From Salegentibacter lacus (GTDB lineage: Bacteria; Bacteroidota; Bacteroidia; Flavobacteriales; Flavobacteriaceae): a stretch of DNA of 64,000 nucleotides. The stretch lies in assembly GCF_020164555.1 (NCBI RefSeq), contig NZ_JAIQZB010000013.1, positions 62,001-126,000 on the forward strand, in the 5' to 3' direction. The notes under the pieces are model-generated. The model saw nothing but the letters and a program-made list of their open reading frames with translations. It was not told the origin of the DNA and did not search any database. Position numbers and translations under genes: made by a program. Of the stretch, positions 34,834-43,595 are shown in pieces. How positions within the stretch are numbered: position 1 is the stretch's first letter; each line of letters starts with the position of its first letter.

Positions 34834-35841
34834 CTAAAAATCTGTAGATTCTAAATGAATCAATTTAGTATTAATCGTTTTATTAATTGGTTGCTTTCCA
34901 GCGATACGATTTTCTATTCTATTCACTAACAAATCAACAGCCTCTTCGCCTATTTCCTCTGGAAATTGCTCCACATAACTTATAGACGGTGTTAGAAAGT
35001 GAGCAACATCTGCATTCAAAAAACCAATTACTTTTAAATCTTTTGGTATACTAATCTTATTCTCATACGCTAATCTATAAACCATCATTGTACTTACAAA
35101 ATCGGTACAAAGAACTGCCTCAACCTTATCCTCCACCAGGAGTTTTTGTGTTTTTTCTTTGAGGGTTTCGGGTTTCGAGGAATTCGCTATATAAAAATCG
35201 TTTTCATTTTTTAAAGCATTTCTGTACCCAGTAATCCTGAGTTTACCTACACCAAGATGATGTATAGATGTGGCAATCCCTATTTTTTTAATGCCACGGG
35301 CTTGCAACATACGCGTTGCTTCTTCCAGACTGTATTCATCGTCTATGCCTATTTTATCTACCGGTAGATCCAAGTTTATTCTATCATATAACACTACCGG
35401 AATATCATAATCTACAAGGTTAAAAAGATGCTCATATTCCTTTTTACGCTGCGTTTCTTCTGAAATCGCAATAAGAACCCCATCTACAAAACCAGAGGTT
35501 AGCATTTCAGCAATTTGTTGTTCCCTGTCTAATTTTTCATTCGAAATATAAGTAATAACCTGTAAACCAGATTTTTGTGCCCTGGCTTCAATACCTAAAA
35601 GTACATTAGCAAAAAACGTGTTTGAAATATTGGGAATAATCACTCCTATAGTTCCGCTTTTACTACTCTTTAAATTAACGGCTACCGGGTTTGGACGGTA
35701 ATTGTGTAGTTTGGCAAGTTCTTTAACCCGCTCTGCTGTTTTAGGACTAATTTCGGCGCTATCGTGCAAAGCCTTAGAAACCGTAGATACCGAAACATTA
35801 AGTAATTTCGCCAGTTCCTTTAAAGTAATTTTGTTTTTCAT
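34834..35841 (-). CDS. LacI/GalR family transcriptional regulator
   Basis: The 335-residue regulator has the N-terminal LacI HTH (ITLKELAKLLNVSVSTVSKA, then hinge RPNPVAVNLKSSKSGTIGVI) and a periplasmic-binding-protein-like effector domain to the end. It is on the same strand as, and 85 bp upstream of, rmlB. It may respond to a sugar and control neighbouring genes, but no operator was identified. A TATCTTTG box on its strand occurs at 35961-35968. Confidence 0.9.
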   Translation of the reverse strand: MKNKITLKELAKLLNVSVSTVSKALHDSAEISPKTAERVKELAKLHNYRPNPVAVNLKSSKSGTIGVIIPNISNTFFANVLLGIEARAQKSGLQVITYISNEKLDREQQIAEMLTSGFVDGVLIAISEETQRKKEYEHLFNLVDYDIPVVLYDRINLDLPVDKIGIDDEYSLEEATRMLQARGIKKIGIATSIHHLGVGKLRITGYRNALKNENDFYIANSSKPETLKEKTQKLLVEDKVEAVLCTDFVSTMMVYRLAYENKISIPKDLKVIGFLNADVAHFLTPSISYVEQFPEEIGEEAVDLLVNRIENRIAGKQPINKTINTKLIHLESTDF

Positions 35842-36036
35842 TTTGCTGAATTCTTAATAATGGAATACTTTTCCTTTATTTTATTTTAACGAAATCGCTA
35901 ATTTGCAAATATCCAATAAATTCGTGAGTTAAGAAACTTCACCTTTGCAAAAGTTTTTTACAAAGATATTAAGCTTAATAAAAAAATTAAAAATGTATAT
36001 CGAAATCCCTAAAACCGAAAATTCAACTTTCAATCT

Positions 36037-36186
36037 ATGAAATTTCATAAAACTTACTGGCTTTATATAATTGCTGCTATTATCACCATTGTAGGTTTGG
36101 TAACAGGATGGTACTTCTTTTTTTTACTGGTTTTTCCATTAGGTCTTTTCAGCTTCGGAAATAATAAAAATGGGAATGATAATTAA
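36037..36186 (+). CDS. Small membrane protein, 49 residues
   Basis: ATG 36037 opens a 49-codon frame. The product has a short basic start (MKFHKTYW), a long hydrophobic run of about 34 residues forming one or two membrane helices (LYIIAAIITIVGLVTGW then FFFLLVFPLGLFSF) and an Asn-rich hydrophilic tail. Composition is that of a real small inner-membrane protein rather than a chance frame. Function unknown. Confidence 0.55.
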   Translation: MKFHKTYWLYIIAAIITIVGLVTGWYFFFLLVFPLGLFSFGNNKNGNDN

Positions 36187-36344
36187 AAGCATTTTTTCCT
36201 TTATAGTCAACGCAATTAATTCCGCTAAAGCCTTTAAAAATAAGGCTTCATAAGGAGTTAAACTTATCCTAAACAGGTTTCATTATTTGCATATCAGGGC
36301 CTGTAAACGTAATTTAACACTATTAATCAGTCAAACAATTTAAA

Positions 36345-36665
36345 ATGAAAGATTACGGAACGCTTTCTCAAGCGATAAACAAATTAAAACTGGAAGAAGG
36401 TTACGAACACGATTTCAATCTTTTAGATGAAGAAATAGAACTTAAATCTAAAAAAGAAACTTTTGGAGTTGAAGATTTTGAGGTGGATAAAGTACTTCGC
36501 TTTGAAGGAATGAGCAATCCAGATGATAATGCTATACTTTACGCTATAACCACTTCTAAAGACTACAAAGGAGTTCTTGTAGATGGCTATGGAATTTCTA
36601 GCGGCCAGGTTTCTAAAGAAATGATGAAAAAGCTTGATTTAAAGGATAACCGCCCAATAAATTAG
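36345..36665 (+). CDS. Conserved small Bacteroidota protein
   Basis: The 106-residue soluble acidic protein has LSQAINKLKLEEGYEHDF and VLRFEGMSNPDDNAILYAI. It belongs to a short family often labelled phosphoribosylpyrophosphate synthetase in Bacteroidota databases, although it is far too small and lacks the PRPP-binding loop, so that label should not be used. It lies upstream of dps, which has its own promoter; a role in stress physiology is only a guess. Confidence 0.7.
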   Translation: MKDYGTLSQAINKLKLEEGYEHDFNLLDEEIELKSKKETFGVEDFEVDKVLRFEGMSNPDDNAILYAITTSKDYKGVLVDGYGISSGQVSKEMMKKLDLKDNRPIN

Positions 36666-36700
36666 GCTTCGTTAAACTTCTATTAAATCAGTTAATTTTA

Positions 36701-36731
36701 TTGGCTGAATCCTTAAACTATTATATTTTTG
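36701..36731 (+). promoter_or_regulatory. Promoter of dps
   Basis: TTG (36701-36703), a 20-bp spacer and TATTTTTG (36724-36731) match the Bacteroidota consensus, 33 bp before the dps ATG at 36764. Confidence 0.65.
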
Positions 36732-36763
36732 TATTGAATTTTTAAAAACCATAAATTAAAACT

Positions 36764-37258
36764 ATGAGCTATTTAGGACTCGATAAAGAAAAAACAAGTA
36801 AAACTGTAGGCGAACTGAATGTACTTCTTGCAGATTATCACTTATACTATCAAAAACTTAGGAATTTTCACTGGAATGTAATCGGAAAAAATTTCTTTGA
36901 TCTACACGAAAAATTTGAAGAATTATATGATGATGCTAAATTAAAGGTTGATGAGATTGCAGAACGCATTCTTACCCTAAGATATACGCCAATTAGTAAT
37001 TTGACAGATTATTTAAAAGAATCTAATCTTAAAGAATCTAAAGCAGATTTAACCGATTATGAAATGATCGAAACCCTATTAAAAGATCACGGTACTTTGC
37101 TAAAACAAATGCGCTCTGTGGTAGAAACAGCAGATAAAGCAGGTGATGAAGGTACTATAGATCTTATAGGTGCTTATATTAGAGAACTAGAAAAAACAAG
37201 CTGGATGTTAGATGCCTGGAAAATGAAAACCACAGATTCTCATAAATCCAGTAAATAA
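36764..37258 (+). CDS. dps: Dps-type ferritin-like protein
   Basis: The 164-residue four-helix protein has LLADYHLYYQKLRNFHWNV and FFDLHEKFEELYDDAKLKVD, the ferroxidase-site His and Asp/Glu residues shared between Dps subunits. Dps dodecamers store iron and protect DNA during oxidative stress. It is preceded by a strong predicted promoter and followed after 6 bp by an MscS channel gene, so both may be stress-induced together. Confidence 0.92.
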   Translation: MSYLGLDKEKTSKTVGELNVLLADYHLYYQKLRNFHWNVIGKNFFDLHEKFEELYDDAKLKVDEIAERILTLRYTPISNLTDYLKESNLKESKADLTDYEMIETLLKDHGTLLKQMRSVVETADKAGDEGTIDLIGAYIRELEKTSWMLDAWKMKTTDSHKSSK

Positions 37259-37264
37259 TAAGAA

Positions 37265-38146
37265 TTGGAAGAAGAATTTAACCTTAAGGAATCCTTTCAG
37301 GGAATTAGTGATAAACTGATAAGTTGGTTGGATTCAATAATATTGAATTTGCCAAACTTCCTTTTGGCAGTTTTAGTCTTTTTAATATTTATTTTTCTGG
37401 CCAAATATACTGGCCAGTTAATGAATAAACTACTAGGAAGCCGGGTTAAACAAGATTCTGTTAAACAAATAACCGTGAAGGTGATCAAGGCTATTGTGAT
37501 CCTTCTCGGTTTTTTTATTGCCCTTGGTATTCTAGACCTCAACAAGGTACTTACTTCTGTGCTTGCCGGTGCAGGTGTTGTTGGTTTAGCTATAGGTCTT
37601 GCGCTACAAGGCACCTTAAACAATACTTTTTCAGGAATTATCTTAAGTTTTCTGCCTGAACTTCAAATTGGGGATTGGATAGAAACGAATAATTATGCCG
37701 GAGAAGTGGCCGAAATTAACCTTCGAAATATTGTTGTAAAACAAGCCGACAATAATTACGTGGTAATTCCCAATTCTAAAATTGTGGAAGAGCCTTTTAA
37801 AAATTTCTCCAGAACTAACCGCTCCCGGGTGATGCTAAATTGCGGAGTTGGTTACTCCTCAAACCTTGAAAAGGTCAAAGAAATAACCATAGGAACCATT
37901 TCTGAACATTTCCCTTCCCGTGGAAACGAACAGGTAGAATTTATGTTTACCGAATTTGGTGATAGTTCTATTAATTTCGTGGTACGTTTCTGGACTGATG
38001 TTAAAAAGAACCGGGATATTTTAATCGCCAAAGACATCGCTATTATTGAAATCAAGAAAACTTTCGACAAGAATGGTATCAACATCCCATTCCCTATTCG
38101 AACTATCGATTTCTCTAATACTTTAAATATGAAAAAACCGGATTAA
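37265..38146 (+). CDS. Small-conductance mechanosensitive channel (MscS family)
   Basis: The 293-residue protein has about three membrane helices in the first 130 residues and the pore helix AGAGVVGLAIGLALQGTLNN. This is followed by the MscS beta domain (GDWIETNNYAGEVAEINLRN, VIPNSKIVEEPFKNFS). The likely start is TTG 37265, 6 bp after the dps stop. It releases solutes on hypo-osmotic shock. Confidence 0.9.
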   Translation: MEEEFNLKESFQGISDKLISWLDSIILNLPNFLLAVLVFLIFIFLAKYTGQLMNKLLGSRVKQDSVKQITVKVIKAIVILLGFFIALGILDLNKVLTSVLAGAGVVGLAIGLALQGTLNNTFSGIILSFLPELQIGDWIETNNYAGEVAEINLRNIVVKQADNNYVVIPNSKIVEEPFKNFSRTNRSRVMLNCGVGYSSNLEKVKEITIGTISEHFPSRGNEQVEFMFTEFGDSSINFVVRFWTDVKKNRDILIAKDIAIIEIKKTFDKNGINIPFPIRTIDFSNTLNMKKPD

Positions 38147-38584
38147 AGACCTCCAAAGATTCTTAAATTCAAAAGATCCGAAAAGTTCTAGAGCTGTTTC
38201 AGACCATTAGCCGAATTTACTTCAGTGTTTTAATCGTAAATTATATCACGAAGAAATGGATTCTCAGCTAAATCTGTCTGAATGGATGGTTAGGTTGAGA
38301 ATGGTAGTCAAGACCGTTTCTGTATTTTCAACTTTTTACTTCCGAAATTTCTGATTTAGTTTTACTGACAACTTCCAGGTGTTGCGCTGGAAATAGTAAG
38401 TATTATAATTCTATGGCATAACTCCTACTGAACCAGTATTGTTAAGCCGAATCACCATCATTCAGAAATAATCTTTTAACTCACCCAAATTATCTTTCAG
38501 AAAGGATCTTTCTTAAGCTCAAATGATGTTATCTAATTTTGAAGGTCCATTCTTTTAATTTCAATAAAATAAAGTCAAAAAAAA
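38147..38584. other. Non-coding interval
   Basis: Between the MscS stop and the terminator I see no credible gene on either strand. The only structure noted is the terminator hairpin that closes the interval. Confidence 0.6.
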
Positions 38585-38616
38585 GCTGCTGGAAAAAATT
38601 TCACGGCAGCTTTTTT
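38585..38616. terminator. Bidirectional terminator
   Basis: GCTGC (38585-38589) pairs with GCAGC (38606-38610). A-runs precede and a T6 run (38611-38616) follows, so the hairpin can act for the minus-strand gene ending at 38638 and for plus-strand transcription from mscS. Confidence 0.65.
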
Positions 38617-38637
38617 GATCTTATTTTGTACAATATT

Positions 38638-41600
38638 TTAGAACTGGAAACCGAATCCAAAAGAGAATCGGTAACCATCGTCACTTCTAAAGAGGCTAAA
38701 GGTTCCGTTTACGGCTTCAGCGCTATTTACCCAAAATCCTACTCCGTAGCTATCGTGCCATTGGTTGCTGTCTTCAAAATCGGCCCATACCCTACCTAAA
38801 TCATAGCCACCAAAAACACCAATTTGTAAGGGTAAAAACCTGGTAGTAAATTGATCAAATCCATATCTAAGATCTGCTCCAGTTGCAAAAGCATTTTTTC
38901 CGGCAAAACGCTGCAAACGATACCCTCTCAATCCGGTCTCTCCTCCTAAATGTGCCGCCTGATAAAACTCATAATCATCACCCATATTTAAATGCGCCTG
39001 CACTCTTGTTTTAAGAACCAGCTTTCGGTTTGTGGTAAGAGCATTATAGAAACCCCAGTAGGGTTTAAAATATCCATAAACCTGATCGGTATCTGTGGTA
39101 TTAAGCTGTCCTCCCAAATTCAGTTCAAACTTCATTCCTCTACTTGGGTTAAGCCTATTATCATAACTTTCGTAACGATATAAGGCATCTAACCCGACAA
39201 AATATTTTCTGTCAAAGAAATCAGGATCTTCTGTTTCAAATTCTTCGGTAATAAACCTTCCTTCGGATTTTTCAACCTTATTTCCTTCAAAAGTGGCCAT
39301 GTATCTAAATAAACTACCAAAAGGCGTTTCATTTTCAAATCCGGCTTTTACTCCAAAGCGACTTATTTTTACACGGTTGTAATCAAAATCCAACTCATCA
39401 TCAAAATTTGGAGTTTGATTTCCGTAGCCAAAAAAGTTTCTGGCAAAATTTGGGCTGGCATAATCGGCACCAACTTTTAGATTATAATTTCCAAGGATGT
39501 TGGCAAATTCACCTTCGTAATAAAGATCAAAACCCTGAGTTGCAAAATAATATCCTCCGCCAAAAGTATGTTGGGCGGTAAAAGGATTTCTTTTAAATGC
39601 ATTAATAGTATTTACAACTTCAAGCCCTATTTTAAAACCATCATCCGGGTTAAATCCAAATCCGGGTAAAATAGCTCCCGTTGTAAAGTTCTTTTTATCC
39701 TTGTCGTAGGTATTAATTTCATAATCATCGGTAAGTCTAAATTTAGCACCACCGTCTTCTTCTATAGTATTTGGTTTAGATTTATGATCGTAGATTTTAA
39801 GCCTGTTATTATTCTTAACGGTATAAATATCATTATTCTGGCCACCAATTATTCTTAAGAAAATATAATTGTCACCTTCTCCTTCTACTTGAATTCGATC
39901 ATCATCATCCAATGCATATAACCAAATTTCATCAGTCTCTTCTTTATGATAAATTTTATCACTTAAAACATCAGCTCTTTCACCGCCTTTATTTCTACTA
40001 ATTTTAATTCGGGTTTTTCCGTCTTTCATTCGGGTAACATCTACAAAATCATCCTTATCTGTCCCCGTAACGATAGCCAGATCGGCAAAGTGATCGTAAT
40101 AGCGCATCGCGATATCTACAATATTATCCCTTCTTGCTTTTACTTTTTCAATTAATTCTTTTGTAGTATCATCGTAAGTTTTAGGCGGAAGTTTTTTAAA
40201 TGCTTCCTCAATAACCGCATCGGTGATATTCTCCTGAATAAATTCAGCCTGCTCTCTCCAGGTCTCTTTTCCTACATTTTGAAGCAAAGAACGATCTAAA
40301 CCGGTTGCTGAAACATTAAACCATTCTACATCATTAATATCTTCTCCGTAAACTGCAAATTGAGAGGCAAAGCCCGTTAATGCTCTTAGCGTTCCAAAAA
40401 AAGCGCCATCAAAATTAGAAAATACCTGGTCTCTATCTCGGGGAATTGGTTCAAAAACGCGATTACCCTCTTCATCTTCAATTTCGGCCCAACGCCATTG
40501 GTCTTGATGCCTGTCCCAATCGCCAATAAGCATGTCAAATATCCTGGCTTTTACATAAGCAGATTCATCTAACGAGTATTTTTCGTCCCGGCGTAAGCGG
40601 TCAAACATCCCAGCGGTACTTTGTATGTCATGGTTTGGAGAACCAAAACTCTCTGCACCCAACCAGTGATCTTCGGGTCGCTCCTCTATCATATAAATTG
40701 CATCCCCGTGTTCTTCATTATATTTCCCTAATTTGGGTTGTTTTGGTAAATAATAAATTTCGGGGTTGGTGTGATGCACTCCTATAGCATCAGCCATAGT
40801 AGGGATAGCCAAAAATGCATAAGGATGCGCTGCAGTATAAAAGTCAGAAATAATATCTTCTGCTACTGTATTTTCTAATTGGGTCTCAATAGGAGTATTT
40901 TTAAAAGCTACCGTTTGTAAAAATTGAACTGCTTTCTTTTTAAGTCTTCTAAAGTTATATTCACGATCTAAACTATCTTTCATTCTAATAGAAATCGTTT
41001 GATGACCACCGCCAGCCCTCATTGGCGTTAAACCTCCATACAGAGTATCCAGATCTGCCACTTCTAAAGTGATATCCGTACCGTAAAGTTCACGGTATCG
41101 CTCTCCCCAAACTGTTCTATGCACCGATCCTTTATCGGTTTCATCTTCCGGGTAAACCGAGGTAGTAACTGTCTCATCAAATTCCTGTGGAAATTCAGAA
41201 ACATCAAATTTTCTAGGAGCTTCAAATATTTCTTTCTGAAATAAGAGTTTTGGTTTATTTTCTTTATTTCCATAAAAACTAACCCAGGATGAACCGTCTT
41301 TAAACACATCATAAACTGCAAATCCTTGATCAGGATAAGCAAAAACCCCATCGTTACTTAAAGTAGCGTAAGTTGCCTTTGAAGTTGAACCCGAAACAAT
41401 TTGCTTTATTTTTCCGTGTTCTATGTATTGTAAGGAATGTTCGTGACCGCTCACAAAGATTAATCGGTCCGACTTTTGGCCTAAGGTTTCCAGGCGTTTT
41501 ACTAAAGATTTATAACGTTCGTTTTGCGCATCCTGGATAGAAACACCACCTGTTGTTCTAATTAAAGTAGCCAAAGAGCCTAGAATTGGTACTGGAATTT

Positions 41601-42357
41601 TCTTTTGTGAAGGATAAATGTGTCGGTTAAAATTATACTGTCCACCGTGAATGCCATTGGTAAACAATGGATGGTGAAGCGCTACAATAATATTTTTGTT
41701 CTGGCTTTTTTTAAATTCGGTTTCTATTTCAAGAAACATCGCTTCCCGGGTTTTAATTTCGGCACAATCGTCGTTTATCGTAGGACTTTTATCCCAGTCT
41801 TCAAGATACCACTGTGAGTCTATTACTATTAGCGTAATATCTTCGCCAATATCCATAATTTCCAGGCCGCAACCTGTTTTTGGACTCCATATTAGATCTT
41901 CTCCAAATTTTTCTTTTAAATATTCTTCTTCCCGTTCTAAACCATCAATACGTTCATTATACCAATCGTGATTACCGGGAATAAACAGCACATTACCATC
42001 GTAATCTTCAATGGCATCTAACTGGGCATCTATTCTATACTCAGCAGCTTCTCTATCAGGATGACCTTTTTTAGGCATTCCATCGGGATAAATATTATCA
42101 CCCAGGAAAATGGTATAATTATCTGATTGTTTTACTGAATCCAGGTAACTTTTAAAAGCTATAAGACCTTCAGAACTTCCTCCAATGGGCGAATAACCGC
42201 CATCACCTAATAAGTAGAAGGATTTTTCAATTTCTTTATCTGTAGGATATCCAAAATTAGAAGTACGTTCACCTTCGCGGTATTTAGGGTCTGATGAGAC
42301 ACACGAAAAAATCACTAACAGGGCAGTTAGTGATATAAAGATGTTAGTTTTTTTCAT
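38638..42357 (-). CDS. Calcineurin-like phosphoesterase / outer-membrane barrel fusion lipoprotein
   Basis: The 1239-residue protein starts with a lipoprotein signal (ALLVIFSC, Cys about 19). Residues about 45-360 form a metallophosphatase with FLGDNIYPDG, FIPGNHDWYNE, VALHHPLFTNG and VSGHEHSLQY, all five metal-ligand blocks. A middle region (about 400-900) has IPRDRDQVFSNFDGAF and GDWDRHQDQWRW, kinase-like or structural. The last 320 residues are a surface-antigen/BamA-type beta-barrel (repeated aromatic strands, terminal Phe in FSFGFGFQF). It is probably anchored in the outer membrane with the phosphatase on the periplasmic or surface side. Substrate unknown. It is divergent from the HD-PycTM gene 53 bp away. 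Confidence 0.8.
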   Translation of the reverse strand: MKKTNIFISLTALLVIFSCVSSDPKYREGERTSNFGYPTDKEIEKSFYLLGDGGYSPIGGSSEGLIAFKSYLDSVKQSDNYTIFLGDNIYPDGMPKKGHPDREAAEYRIDAQLDAIEDYDGNVLFIPGNHDWYNERIDGLEREEEYLKEKFGEDLIWSPKTGCGLEIMDIGEDITLIVIDSQWYLEDWDKSPTINDDCAEIKTREAMFLEIETEFKKSQNKNIIVALHHPLFTNGIHGGQYNFNRHIYPSQKKIPVPILGSLATLIRTTGGVSIQDAQNERYKSLVKRLETLGQKSDRLIFVSGHEHSLQYIEHGKIKQIVSGSTSKATYATLSNDGVFAYPDQGFAVYDVFKDGSSWVSFYGNKENKPKLLFQKEIFEAPRKFDVSEFPQEFDETVTTSVYPEDETDKGSVHRTVWGERYRELYGTDITLEVADLDTLYGGLTPMRAGGGHQTISIRMKDSLDREYNFRRLKKKAVQFLQTVAFKNTPIETQLENTVAEDIISDFYTAAHPYAFLAIPTMADAIGVHHTNPEIYYLPKQPKLGKYNEEHGDAIYMIEERPEDHWLGAESFGSPNHDIQSTAGMFDRLRRDEKYSLDESAYVKARIFDMLIGDWDRHQDQWRWAEIEDEEGNRVFEPIPRDRDQVFSNFDGAFFGTLRALTGFASQFAVYGEDINDVEWFNVSATGLDRSLLQNVGKETWREQAEFIQENITDAVIEEAFKKLPPKTYDDTTKELIEKVKARRDNIVDIAMRYYDHFADLAIVTGTDKDDFVDVTRMKDGKTRIKISRNKGGERADVLSDKIYHKEETDEIWLYALDDDDRIQVEGEGDNYIFLRIIGGQNNDIYTVKNNNRLKIYDHKSKPNTIEEDGGAKFRLTDDYEINTYDKDKKNFTTGAILPGFGFNPDDGFKIGLEVVNTINAFKRNPFTAQHTFGGGYYFATQGFDLYYEGEFANILGNYNLKVGADYASPNFARNFFGYGNQTPNFDDELDFDYNRVKISRFGVKAGFENETPFGSLFRYMATFEGNKVEKSEGRFITEEFETEDPDFFDRKYFVGLDALYRYESYDNRLNPSRGMKFELNLGGQLNTTDTDQVYGYFKPYWGFYNALTTNRKLVLKTRVQAHLNMGDDYEFYQAAHLGGETGLRGYRLQRFAGKNAFATGADLRYGFDQFTTRFLPLQIGVFGGYDLGRVWADFEDSNQWHDSYGVGFWVNSAEAVNGTFSLFRSDDGYRFSFGFGFQF

Positions 42358-42410
42358 AAGGGGAATTGAACATTTTTTGTACTTTGGCTAACAAAAACAA
42401 GCTAAAATAT

Positions 42411-43595
42411 ATGAATAATCTCATTGAAAAAGCAGATGATTTTGTTTTGAAACTTTTCAAGGAAAAATTACCGAACACGTATATATACCATAATTACAAG
42501 CATACAGAACGGGTGGTTAAAAGTACTAAAGAATTAATAGCCAATTCTGAAATTAATGTTAAACAAGAAGAGGCACTCTTGCTTGCAGCGTGGCTACACG
42601 ACACCGGCTACACCCGTACTTTTAAGGGCCACGAAGAAGAAAGCACAAAAATTGCCGAAGACTTTCTGAAGGGAAATAATGCGACACCAGAGTTAACTAA
42701 AGATGTGCTAAAATATATTAAGGCAACAAAATTTGACTATAAACCTGAAAGTCTCCCTGAAAAAATTATAAAAGATGCCGACTCATCTCATTTTGCAAAA
42801 GATTATTTTGAAGAAACCAGCGAACTTCTGAGGCAGGAATTAGAACTCCATAATATTAAGAATTTTACTACCGGCGAATGGATTCAGGAGAATATAAGAA
42901 TGTTTACTGAAAAACATCAATTCTATACCGATTATGCTATTCAGGAATGGGGACCTAAAAAGGAAGAAAACTTACTGGATCTCATTGGAGATAAGAATAA
43001 GCAAGAAAAGAAACTAAAAAAGGAAGAAGCTAAAGCGCGAATGAAAGCGCGTTATAAAAACGATAATCCTGAACGGAGTATTCAAACGCTGTTTAGGGTA
43101 ACGCTTAGGAACCACATAAAATTAAGTGATATTGCAGATACCAAGGCCAACATTCTACTTTCGGTAAATGCGATAATTATTTCCCTGGCGCTGGCCAATA
43201 TGATTCCGAAATTAGATGCTGCCAGTAATAAGCATTTGTTGATACCTACACTAATCCTAATTTTATTTAGTGTGGCCTCAATAATACTTTCGGTATTATC
43301 TACCCGGCCGCAGGTTACCAGCGGTGAATTCACCAAAGAACAGGTGAAAAACCGGGAAGTAAACCTTCTATTCTTTGGGAATAGTCATAAAATGCCATTT
43401 GAACAGTTTAAGTGGGGAATGAAAGAGATTATTAAAGATAAAGACTATGTCTACGAATCTTTAATGTTAGATCTTCACCTGCTTGGAAAAGTCTTGCATA
43501 GAAAGTATAAAATTCTTAGAATTACTTATACGGTGTTTATGATAGGGATTATTGTTTCGGTAGTTGCTTTTGTAGGTGCTTTTTACCTAATGTAA
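42411..43595 (+). CDS. HD phosphohydrolase fused to PycTM-type membrane effector domain
   Basis: ATG 42411 is preferred to TTG 42366. The 394-residue product has an N-terminal HD domain with the H...HD...D metal set (H31, HD at 63-64 in AWLHDTGY, D in IIKDADSSHF). After a Lys/Glu-rich linker it has a C-terminal module SDIADTKANILLSVNAIIIS with three membrane helices (about 240-262, 275-300 and 365-392), the form known as the Pycsar transmembrane effector (PycTM). No pyrimidine cyclase is nearby. The HD domain may hydrolyse the nucleotide that the membrane module senses. The 3' end overlaps the convergent GAF gene by 9 bp. Confidence 0.8.
   Translation: MNNLIEKADDFVLKLFKEKLPNTYIYHNYKHTERVVKSTKELIANSEINVKQEEALLLAAWLHDTGYTRTFKGHEEESTKIAEDFLKGNNATPELTKDVLKYIKATKFDYKPESLPEKIIKDADSSHFAKDYFEETSELLRQELELHNIKNFTTGEWIQENIRMFTEKHQFYTDYAIQEWGPKKEENLLDLIGDKNKQEKKLKKEEAKARMKARYKNDNPERSIQTLFRVTLRNHIKLSDIADTKANILLSVNAIIISLALANMIPKLDAASNKHLLIPTLILILFSVASIILSVLSTRPQVTSGEFTKEQVKNREVNLLFFGNSHKMPFEQFKWGMKEIIKDKDYVYESLMLDLHLLGKVLHRKYKILRITYTVFMIGIIVSVVAFVGAFYLM

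Noticed and set aside
36345-36665. Phosphoribosylpyrophosphate synthetase
   Set aside because: The usual database label for this family does not fit: the protein is 106 residues and has no PRPP-binding motif.
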